A DNA stretch of 64,000 nt from positions 248,001-312,000 of the forward strand of contig VNWV01000004.1 in assembly GCA_009801085.1 (NCBI GenBank), written 5' to 3'. Under the pieces are notes generated by a model. It worked only from the letters and a program-made list of their open reading frames with translations. It was not told the origin of the DNA and searched no databases. Both the position numbers and the translations under genes were made by a program. Shown here piece by piece: positions 23,825 through 33,729 of the stretch (positions are counted from its first letter, which is position 1; every line of letters begins with the position of its first letter). This stretch comes from Lasiodiplodia sp. COLG20. Taxonomy: Eukaryota > Ascomycota > Dothideomycetes > Botryosphaeriales > Botryosphaeriaceae.

Positions 23825-24458
23825 ACCTTTCCCTGCGCGCGTTTCAATAGACAATGGGACGGAGTGGTTGGTTTCGTGGAGCGCGAACTGGGCTGGTTTC
23901 CACGCTCGCGGGCTCTGCTGCTTAAGCGCGCATCGTTTTACGCTTGCACGTCCGCTTTTCTTGCTGCCGATAATGTTCCTACACGTCTTCCCCCCGGCAT
24001 GCTCGCACTTTTATGTTCTACTCGACATATCCCCTGAAGCATCGTTATTGGTCAACTTTTGGTCACTTGCAGCACGTCGGTTGTCGTCGTTTTTACTGCT
24101 GTTGTTCGGTCCATTCATTACCCGGGAAATCCAGAAATGTTAACAAAAAAGACGTCATAACAGCGATCGTCAACGCTACGTCATCCAAAACAACCAACTA
24201 TCATCTTTCACAAAGCTATTTACTCACGCTACATATTTGCTCCGTTGCTGTGTAGTACTTTCGCCTAGCTACCCCATCCGTGCTTTTTTCTTGGCCCAAG
24301 CGCAAAGCTCTGACCTGACGCGGCAAATTTTTCCTCTCACTCCACCACCGGAGCTAACTTTTCCTTCCAACGTCTGATGCTGATGTTACACAATATAACT
24401 CCAGCAGCTGGTTCGCATACCAACAATCAGCAGTTACAGCCGTAGCAACTGATCCAGA
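23825..24458. other. Intergenic region upstream of tRNA-Ile
   Basis: 3' flank of the claudin-like gene and 5' flank of the tRNA gene. No coding exon or repeat is recognised. Confidence 0.5.
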
Positions 24459-24562
24459 GGTCGCTTAGCTCAGTTGGTTAGAGCGTGGTGCTAATATTGG
24501 CAGTCCTCCCAGAGGACTAAGAGTTAACGCCAAGGTCGCGAGTTCGACCCTCGTAGTGACCA
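24459..24562 (+). tRNA. tRNA-Ile (anticodon AAT) with a 30-nt intron
   Basis: The acceptor stem GGTCGCT (24459-24465) pairs with AGTGACC (24555-24561), and the discriminator is A (24562). The D arm is GCTC...GAGC, the anticodon stem TGGTG/CGCCA (24486-24490/24528-24532), and the T arm GTTCGACCC. The anticodon AAT is at 24493-24495, read as IAU after A34 deamination. An intron of 30 nt at 24497-24526 sits at the canonical position after base 37; because A residues flank the junction its ends can slide by one base. Internal promoter boxes A (TTAGCTCAGTTGG) and B (GGTCGCGAGTTCGACCC) are intact. A T-rich tract follows as RNA polymerase III terminator. Confidence 0.95.
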
Positions 24563-25060
24563 GAATCTCCTCTTCTTTTGCCTCCTTGTCGTCTGGGAGG
24601 CCTATCTTTTTTGACTTAGGGTCGGGGGACTGGGCGGGGGATCGAAAGGTTCAGGACAAGACAGGCTACCTTCGAAAGAAACGCTGGTTTCCTTTTTGTC
24701 CTAGAGGATTTCAGGGTTGATAATTCTCTGGTGATCCGCTCGGGCTTACTACGTAAGTTCCGACTGAGTATTGTTGTGTGAGCATCGGGTTGAAGCCGGT
24801 TGCTCGATACCTACACCTATGTCTGGATCTTACGCACAACGATGTCCTGCTGGTCATTTGTTGAGTAATTTTCTTCATGAACTTGCTTGTTGCTTGTACT
24901 CTCTTGTAACTCTATTTCTATAACATAAACCTTGGACTTGCTATACTACGTGTAAGTTAAAGTTCTACATGCATATACGTATAACGATTTTATTGGCGCG
25001 CAAGTTCTGTACCATCCACCAATTATTTACTCCTGCGGCTAATCAGTATTCCATTCCGTA
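24563..25060. other. Gene-free stretch between tRNA-Ile and a MITE
   Basis: AT-richer sequence with no open frame of note and no recognisable repeat other than the adjoining MITE. The first T tract after the tRNA is the likely Pol III terminator. Confidence 0.45.
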
Positions 25061-25276
25061 CAGCCCCCTCTCGCAGCCGGTGGCTAGCGCGAACTGCATG
25101 GCTCCCCAGCTCTGCCTTAGATAAATAACATATGTGGGTAGCTGAAGCTATCGTCCGGACGAGAATGTCGATTTTTTAATTCTACATACACGCCCACACG
25201 ATAGCTTCAGCTACCCATGACATGAGCAAAAAAAAAAAACAAATCCACGCTAGCCATCGGCTGCGAGAGGGGACTG
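25061..25276. mobile_element. MITE copy 3 (complete, 216 bp, TA target duplication)
   Basis: Begins CAGCCCCCTCTCGCAGCC and ends GGCTGCGAGAGGGGACTG, flanked on both sides by TA (25059-25060 and 25277-25278), as for Tc1/mariner-type elements. The terminal inverted repeats are about 27 bp. Inside is a perfect 20-bp inverted repeat (25135-25154 with 25198-25217) enclosing the conserved loop CGAGAATGT...CTACATACA, and an A-rich tract before the right end. It is non-coding, so non-autonomous. Confidence 0.88.
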
Positions 25277-25649
25277 TAGTGAAATCCTGCCTTCAATGAA
25301 CCAATAATATCAACAGCTTTATAGATACACTTTTTTGCCATCACACGTAATCCCCAGGATTCCGGTCTTGGTATTCAAGCGGTCAAAGAATCTGCTGTCG
25401 CTCATCATATACAGTAACGGGATGAATAGGGCTCCGCTGTGATAAAGAGCCGCTTTCTCGGCCCCCACTCACCAAGCCCGCCATGTGCTGCCAAGCTAAC
25501 CCATAATAAGCCGAACTGCTTGCTGCGCGTCGGCTTACTCTGCATCGCGACGCGCACGAGGCTGAAATCAAGGATAAATCCCAAGGTTTGACCCCGTCGC
25601 ATTGCGCACGCCTCTTTCCCTCCTTCCCCTGCACTTTTCCTTTGGGATC

Positions 25650-27482
25650 ATGTCTCGTACGACCATCTATTACAGCTACCGGCCGGAACCCCCGCAATTT
25701 CAGCCGCCTGCACGACCGCACGTCGCAAAACCGAACACCGGGGATCTGTCGTTCTACCACCTCAAGCACACGCTGGGTAGCGCTAAGTGGGGCGATTATC
25801 AGGTCTTCGGAGGAACTGGCGATAAGGGCGCCACGCTGACGCCGATCGTCGAAGATCATCATTGGGCGACGAGCAATGGGAGATCGTCATCGTCGCGGCG
25901 ATCGTACAACCCTACTGGGCCTACTCTGATAGGATCGGAGACGCCATTTCATGATGTGGTGAATAGGGCGCTGGTGTAAGATAGCTCTCTCCGTATTTTC
26001 GCGATGTGTGCGTGTGTGCTTGTTCAAGATGCTGATGGTCGAAACAAGAGTATACTCACTGCCGCGCGAGTTCCACGAAAGGCAGCGGGAGGCGCTGAAA
26101 AAAGGCAGTCGCAGGCCGCTGGCTCGGCTGGAGGCCGATACGCAGGTGCGGTACATCTTGCTCAAGAACATGGAGGCGCTGCCGATGAGCTTCAACGGGA
26201 GGGACGACAACCCGTGGGAGTTCAGCGATATCGTATTTCACGTGCCATTCTATCAGGAGGTCAGGCCGGTGGGCCACGCGGCGCATGGAGATGGGGATGA
26301 GTTTTGCTGCTTCGGGCACAATTCCGGAAAAGCACCGACTACGCTTTGGGGGAGGATCTTTGGATCGCAGGAGAAGAAAGAGGAAAAGACCGCAGGTGTC
26401 TGTTTTGCACGGGAAGCTGTTACGGTAAGGTGGTCTCTGTCGTCACTGGTAGACGTACTGATGGCAGTCAGATATGTGTTTTCAATCACGATGAAGACGA
26501 GAAACAACACTGGCAGCATAAGAGAGCCATGAGCCTGAGCAGTGAATGGACAGCGCTAGTCGTCGATCCTGGGGACATCTTCAAGTTTACTGATGACAGG
26601 CGCAGTCAGAGATTCCTGAATGGCACCTTGCCGCCGAGCGCAAGAAACTCCAACAGACAGGCTAAGGACCAATGGGCCGGCTATCAAAATGCCGACTTCT
26701 TCCAGACGCGGTTGATCCAGATTGCGCTAGAGCGCATTACCGATGAATGGCAGGAGTCGATCATATCGATTGACCACGTCTGCAACAATTTTGAAAGGAA
26801 CACACGCAAACGCATGGAAGACCCATCATACTGGCGCGGCGAAGTCAATGGGACGCTTATACAAGCGCACAAAATTTCAAGAGGCCTTGAAATCCTCCAG
26901 CAATCAATTAGAAATATCATTGAAGACAAAGAGAACCAAGACATGGATTACGGGGTCTGGAGGAGGTTCCGCAACGCCAGGCCAAGAAGAAGAATGGGGG
27001 ATTTGGAGAATTTGCTGAAAGCGTCGAAAGAAGAGGTGCCGTCCAAACCGCTTCGTATAAACGAAGAGAAGAACAGGCTCAAACACATCCTCTGGGACAT
27101 CTGTGATATCTACCAGCAGAGGCTCTTCTCGGTGCAAGCGAGATTGCGAGCGAGGAGAGAGGCCGTTGATAGCTTGAGAGGCTTGGTATGATTTTATTGT
27201 TTGTAGGGGTTGCTTGAGCTAACGTCCTCCCAGGTCATCGACCTCTCACAAACCAGGGCATCCCTATACGCAAATCAACTGGGAGACAACGTGAAATGGC
27301 TTACTTACTTCTCCATTATTTTTTTGCCCTTGAGCTTTTGCACGGCACTGTGGTCAATGAACTACGACCTCCATTCTAAGCATGACTTCATTATTGCAAT
27401 CGCTCTCTCTTCTCTGGCAACCTTTCTCCTTTTGCTATTCCTGCTATTGAAACATTACAACGTGTCTGTCAACCATTCATAG
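25650..27482 (+). CDS. CorA-like two-TM membrane protein, 560 aa
   Basis: Four exons: 25650-25973, 26029-26424, 26472-27185 and 27234-27482. Introns are 55, 47 and 48 nt; all junctions are phase 0 and the total is 561 codons. The N-terminal half is soluble. Residues around 370-470 are long helices with charged heptad-like segments (NEEKNRLKHILWDICDIYQQ, ARLRARREAVDSL), as in the stalk of CorA-type metal transporters. The last exon holds two transmembrane helices (WLTYFSIIFLPLSFCTALW and FIIAIALSSLATFLLLLFLLL) joined by the loop SMNYDLHSKHD. Classical CorA has GMN at the end of helix 1; here it is SMN. The fungal CorA-like family is large, and many members are not proven Mg2+ transporters. I infer a membrane protein of this fold without claiming transport. 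Confidence 0.83.
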
Positions 27483-27813
27483 CTTAGCAGAAAATGTCTA
27501 TCCCAGCCGATCCGCGATATTGTAGATGCATTACGAAGACCGCAGTGATCAAACAAGATCAACGAAGTTGGAAGAAATGTGTCAAATATCAAGGCTGCTA
27601 GTCAGCACTAGAATCAGTGCGGCGTTTTACGTTTTCGAGTTTTTTTTTTAGAAAAAAAAAAGAAACTAGCTGAAAATAAATTCAGGAAAACTCCATCAAC
27701 GTGTAAAATGCTGAAGACTCCAATATGAAAAGAAATGACTCCGAATAGATGTTGAATTGAAGTGTTTTTCTCCAGGTGACGCTCGAAATTGGCACACCGG
27801 TATGAAACGTGCC
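27483..27813. other. Tail-to-tail gap with a T-run/A-run palindrome
   Basis: 3' space between the CorA-like gene (+) and the interrupted NACHT gene (-). Around 27642-27664 a run of about ten T is followed, after AG, by a run of about eleven A. This gives a near-perfect hairpin and possible poly-A signals for both strands. Confidence 0.6.
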
Positions 27814-30800
27814 TCAGCCTTCTTCCGCGGGGATTTCTGCTTGCTTCAAACAGTGACCGGGGTGCAAGATCTCCACGTCAATCATACACATGAAACAGTA
27901 GTCGATCATTCTGTCGCACGCTATGCAGACATATCGAGGCCCCACTATCGTCTGTGGGGATCAGCAAAAGGTTTAAGCTTCAGGTGAAGAAGGTTGACTT
28001 ACTGTCTCGCAAGAGTCACAGTAGTACATATTGGAGGGTACACCTACAAGAATCTCTGCAGATTCCTCTCTCAACCTCAGGGGACAATCTGCGTCCGAAA
28101 GTAGATTCTGGTTGTTGAAAAAGTGTGCTATGTTCCAGGGAGTCCAAGATGTCTGTTTCTTCGGAAAATCCGTTGTAAAACAACACTCCGGCAACCCTGA
28201 AGAGATGAGGAGTCGAATAAGCTGACAACTTCCCGCCATTGCGGCCCAATGGAGAACTGGCCAGCCCCTTGTTTCATTCAGAATGGAGGATATACACGGA
28301 AGATGGAGGATGCATTCAACCATCTCGATGGAAGAGGATGCTGCAGCGTAGTGAAGGACGGTCCGTTTCCTAGAGTCTCTCAATGTTGGGTCATGTCCAG
28401 CATCCAAAAGAAATTTGAATGTAGCAACATGACCACCCCTTGCGGCAAGATGGACGCAGCACCTTCCCTCGCAGTCCGGCAAAAAAGAAGTGATTTTCTG
28501 TTCTGTGGCGAGGGTTTTCAGTATTTCAATATGTCCCTTATGGGCACTCACATTGAATGGACTCCAATGATTCCCACAGAGAGCTTGAAAGTCTACTTTT
28601 GAGCTTGTTAGAATCCGCACGGTTTCCCCCTTGTCCATTTCCGCAGATGCGTAGAGCGGTGTCTTGCTCATAGGACCACCAAAAGTGGGGTCAGCTCCGT
28701 GCTTCATAAGCAGCTCAACAAGGTCATTGAACCCGAGGGCTGCTGCACATTGAAGAGGGAAGCTTCCCTGTTCTGTTGCTGTCGAGAATTGAGACATGTC
28801 TTTGTGCTCACACAGGGCCCTCGCCGCTGCATAGTTCTTATGGAAGACCGCGACGTATAAGGGTGTGACTTTGGCCAACGATTGGGCACAGATGTTTGAA
28901 CCGTGACGCAGCAGGAACATAATGGCGTTCGGCTGATCAAACATGGCTGCAATATGCAATGGCGTGGAACCATCCGAGAGTTTCATAGAAGCATTTGCTC
29001 CGCGCGTCGTTAGGTACTGAGCAATCTCGAGAAACCCATTTGCGATCGAGATGAGAAAAGGGGTCAGCTGATCCGTTGATTTTGCATCGATTGCTGCTCC
29101 ACGATCTAGAAGGACTCTAGCGAGGTCCTGGTCATTCTTCCTGGCTGCATAATGCAGAGGTGTCCAACCAAAACGGTCTCGAGTGCTAACTTCTGCACCA
29201 CGAGTCAAGAGAAATTAAACAATGTTGATATGAGATTCTCCCGCAGCGCAATTGAGGGGTGCCTGTTGGACATCATTATTAGTGTCGTCAAGTGGACTTC
29301 CATGATCCAGCAGGTGTTTAACGACATCTAGATGGCCATTATACGCTGCCGCATGAATTGGAAGCCAGCCTCCATCTTGGCCAGTCATAGGATTTGCCCC
29401 TTTATCCAGAAGGAACTTCACCATAGCTGATTTTCCAGTTGTGGCAGCGCTTGTAAGTGGTGGGCATCCTCGGTAACCGGGCGCATTGATGTCGGCTCCT
29501 ATTTCAAGGAGTTTTTCGGCAGATTCAACATGACCGTACGATGCAGCCTTGTGCAAAGGCGTCGCCTGCTGCGCGTTGGTGAGCTTCGAATCGGCTCCAC
29601 GAGTCAAAAGTAGCTGCATAACTTCGAGTTGCCCATTAGAAGCTGCCCAATGAAGTGGGGTATCGCCATCTGAGCCAGCATAATCTATGTCAGCCCCGTG
29701 ATTCAGCAGGAGAGCGGCTATGGCGGTATGGCCGCTGTAAGAAGCAAGATGAAGAGGTGTAACACCATTCTCCTGTAGGTTGGCCGACCATTCTAGAAGG
29801 ACATTAGCGACTTCGAAATGGCCGTAATGCGCTGCAATATGTAAAGCCGTGTAATAAGTTTCAGCCTCCCGTAGATTTGGATCCACTCCCAGAGAAAGAA
29901 GAACTTCGACTATTTCAGATGATCCCTTCCATGACGCGCAGTGCAGCGCAGACTCCTCAGTGTCGCTTAAGGCATGGAGATTAGCTCCGTACGAAAGTAA
30001 TAAGTGTAGCATCTCCAGATGGCCCAGGTGTGCTGCAACGAGCAATAGAGTCTTGCCGAAATATGTAGCCTCTATGGACGCGTCTGCTCCGTTTTGAAGA
30101 AGGCATTCTGCCGTTTCCAGATGATTATAGTGTACGGATGCATAAAGTGGGGTCATGTCGCTTTTTGTCCGCAGTGTCATAAGGTCCATTGATGTGTCGA
30201 GCAGCTTCAAGAGTAGAGCGAGATCGCCATTTCGACATGCCCAGAATAATGGCGTAGTGTTCTCGTTGCAAATCACAGTTTGGTTTGCGCCTTTCTCAAG
30301 GAAGAATGCAGCAATCCTTGTGTGGTTCCACACACATGCTGTGATAAATGCGGTTCTTCCCAAGGAATTTGTGAGTTCCATGTTCAACCCGCGGCCGACG
30401 AGGGATACAACTAGGTCCATATGACCACCCCTTGTTGCTTGAATAAGGGCCGGTCCGCGACCTTCAATTTCGAACTCCACGTCCGCATCATTGTCAATTA
30501 GAAGATTTGCGAGAGTCGTATTTCCTCGTACACACGCCCGAATGAGTGGTGTTTCACAACCTGGTTCAATTATATCCAGGAACTCCGGATGGGTAGAAAG
30601 CAGGTGCTTCGCAGCCTCTACCAGGTTCCACTCTGCGGCCAACCAAAGGGGGTTTCCTGGTTCCCTTTTTCTGTTTTCTCTCACATCTGCCAAGACCTCG
30701 GTGTTGGTATCAAGCCAGTAATTTCTCAAGCTTGAGAACGTCGGGCTATCTGGGTCCAACAAGGAATTGACAAACTCAAGCATCTTTGACCCATCTTGTT

Positions 30801-32750
30801 TCATTGCAACCTCGTAATGTCTCTGCCACATGTGTACAGCATAGTCCAGGAAAGCATATTGGATTCGGCTTTCATCGCGTTGCCAGACCTGGCTAAAGTT
30901 CATATAGCGCAAACATGTCTCGGCGAGCTAAGAGTGGTGGTCCTGTAACGTTGAATCGAGCATGGTAATAAGAAATTCTTTGACCGAAGCATGAGCAAGA
31001 TGCACCGTGCTCAAACTGGGATCTTCCTTGGGCGAAGCTTGAATATTGACCAGAGATCCGCACAAGCCTTTGATTTCCTCCTGGATGTATTCCTCGTTAA
31101 CCTCGTCTGGCCAGTCCTCTTGTGAAATTCCAGATGATTCAGGATGCACCATAAGAGCCTCGGTGATTTCCGCCACGGTAAGTGGACGGAACGAGAACAC
31201 TGTCCATCGTAGCATACTGAGGGTTCTGGTGTAGTCATCCTCTGCTTGATTTGTGATCTCTCTCCAATTGCGCATGTATGTGTCCGTGAGTCCGGATGGC
31301 ATCTTGTCCACGACTCGCCGCAGCTGGGAATCAGTCTTGCTTCCCCGCAGCAGGAGAAGGTTTTGCTGTTTGATCCAGAGGAACATTCCATCACTCTTGT
31401 CGGTTAATCTCTCAGAGAGTTCATGCTTCAAATCTTCCGTCTTTCTTGGTAGTCTTTCAAAAACCAGAGCCTCAGCCAATCGCCGGATATCAGCACGAAC
31501 GAGATCCTTTGAGATGTTGCAGATGTGTGCATCGAATAGCTCATCCCGAATGTCTCCTTCGTCACGACTTGCGACCATGACTTTGGTTGAGGTGTTTTGG
31601 ACAGTTGACTTGATTTGACGAAGAAATTTCGATCGAGCTCGGTCGGATCCATCAAACTCATCTAGCCCGTCGATGATGAGAGTGCAGCCCGAAGTGCCCT
31701 CAAGAAGCTCCTTCAAAATGATCCATAAGTCACTCTGGGATGCAACATCGCCCCCATCGCAGGTGGATGAGTGCATATAGTCCCAAATTTGCTGGCGCAT
31801 GTGGACGCTCTGGCGTGCAAATTGTGAGATGAGAGTCCGTATGATTCCTTGGAGCTGTGTTGCTGCCTGCGCGTATACTGAGCAAAAGCAGTATACGACC
31901 GGAGGACCTTGAGGAGAGATATCCTTCAATCGCTGGATGACAGTCGCACTTAGAACTGTTTTACCCGATCCTGCAGGCCCGCATAGCCAGAGCAGCTTCA
32001 GATCCCCTACTCCAGAGAGCCAGGATTGGTACGCAGGATGACTGAAAATCCAATATCCTGTTCCTTCAAGCCGTGCATCTCTCTGTACGTCAAATTGCTG
32101 ATCGACCAAATCTACTTGGATCCACTCGTTGATGTCTTGTCGTTGGATGCGAGAAAACTCCCTGGAAAACTGAGACTGCATGGCCTTCAACTCATCTTCC
32201 AGACACAAACCGTAAGTTAGCATTGAACGGCTATATTGTGTGATGCAAAGACAATACCTGAAATCTTGGAATCCTCCCAGTCTTTCCCTAGATTTGGGTT
32301 AACGAGCTGGTAAAGCTTCTCGACGTGCTTGTCAAATTTCTGCAAATCATCCAAAACAGTCTTGTCGTGCCCGAACCCCCATTTCATTCCAGATCTTGAC
32401 GGAAACGGTAAACGCGCTCGTGTAGGTGGAGGATTGGAGGATTCCGGTGAAAGCCTTGGGAGAGCCTTCTCAATCTTGGCACTGAGCTCCCTGGCCGTTC
32501 GGAGATGACCCCGGATGAGTGATAGGACATCTGGGTCGTCAAGATTTATGTCGTGATCGTCTGTCAACTTTCCATCCTTCACCCCAGCCTTCTCTTCCCA
32601 GATCTGAAGCCGCGTCAAGTTGGACTTAAGTAGTATCCGAGCCTGGCCGGCTTCCGTTTGGAAAATCTTGGCAGCCTGAAAGCGATGTTTGAGCTCAATC
32701 CCATCGTTGATGAAGCCTGGAAAGGCTACGGCAAGAGAGACAGCTTCCAT
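27814..32750 (-). pseudogene. HeLo-NACHT-ankyrin-ZZ receptor interrupted by two in-frame stops
   Basis: Exons 32750-32258, 32195-28003 and 27951-27814; introns are 62 nt (with a CTAAC branch site) and 51 nt (GTAAGT...CACAG). The frame spans 1607 codons. Residues 1-165 look like a HeLo/prion-inhibition N-terminal domain (MEAVSLAVAFPGFINDGIEL). NACHT follows with P-loop GPAGSGKT at 237-244 and Walker B LIIDGLDEFD. About twenty ankyrin repeats follow. The last exon completes a ZZ-type zinc finger (CDSC, RYVCIAC, CFMC, HPGH). Two stops break the frame: TAG at 30930-30928 (codon 587, inside the conserved LAETCLRY region) and TAA at 29217-29215 (codon 1158, inside an ankyrin repeat). There are no frameshifts. 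Intact relatives act as allorecognition or death receptors. This allele may be dead, truncated after NACHT, or rescued by RNA editing or readthrough. Confidence 0.85.
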
Positions 32751-33729
32751 GGTCGTGTAGGAGTTATCGCAAAGCGTGGGAGTGACTGCAGATCCGGCGC
32801 GACGGAGTTATAGGAAACTTGGGAATGGTGGAGCCTTCCGGTAGTGCTCGGGGGCGGTAAAGGGCAACCAATTGATTTACATTTCGTTCTTGCGAGCGGG
32901 GTTGGCCCCGACTTTTTCGTCAGGCTGCATGTTCGTGGTACAATACAGTCCCCTCTCGCGGCCGATGGCTAGCCATCGGCCGCGAGAGGGGACTGTATGG
33001 TCTTATAAAACGTACAGCGTGATAAAGCTTATATATATCTATAAAACGAATTTTCGTAGTGTAGTGCTTTTTCTAAATTAATGAATAAGACTTAATTTCT
33101 TAATTATCAAACGCGAGCTTCATCAAAAACGTGCTGGCCACAAGTTAAGTCTTCGTCGCACCATTTAATAAATTCTATTACCGAAAATAATTCTCCGAAA
33201 CAACAAAAATAGAATGGCTAATCGTCTACCAAGTTCTTGTTTTGCATTTAGGCAGCCGCTTGCCCTCCTTCAGGCGGTCGCTTACAATTATGAACTTGTT
33301 TTCTTATGTAGCAGAAAGCTGGCAGCTGCCTAGAATAGTATACGCTGGATAGTTCAGCCTGTCAGATTCTCTGCATCTCTTGTTCTGAGATCATGTCGTT
33401 TTCCGCACTAACAATGAACTGGAAGAGGACGATGTCTTCTAGTCCCCCGCCAGATGCAATAATCGGCTTAGATTCTGTAGCCCCGCTCCGGAGTTGCATT
33501 GCGAGAGATTCGCTGTATGCATGTCAGCACAGCTGTGCCTCCTTGCATCTTTTGGGTCATAGAGTCTCAGCCTCGCGACAGCAGTGCAGCATCCTTGTTG
33601 AATTTTAGGCTACAAGGCTGGCTGTTTCTTGCGACTCCGCCTTGATGAAAAGCCGCGCAATCTCAGCCTGTCTATGTATTCGAGTCCGTCGAATTTTGTC
33701 CTTTCGTACTACCTTAACACACCTCTAGT
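32751..33729. other. Divergent intergenic region with a palindromic mini-element
   Basis: Promoter space between the HeLo-NACHT gene (-) and the orphan gene (+). It contains the 50-bp palindrome at 32946-32995. An AT-rich, TpA-rich block follows from about 33020 to 33240. No exon is supportable; the short frame at 33393-33608 has no family features. Confidence 0.5.
32946..32995. mobile_element. 50-bp perfect palindrome: fused MITE terminal repeats, TA-flanked
   Basis: The 25 bases from 32946 (CAGTCCCCTCTCGCGG...) are followed directly by their exact reverse complement, ending GGGGACTG at 32995. TA flanks both sides (32944-32945 and 32996-32997). The arms are identical to the terminal repeats of the full-length MITE at 56844. 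It is thus two terminal repeats with no interior, the smallest possible form of the element. Confidence 0.9.

Noticed and set aside
30928..30930. The TAG as part of an unrecognised intron
   Set aside because: No GT-AG pair around it removes the stop while keeping the LAETCLRY frame; flanking residues are conserved on both sides.
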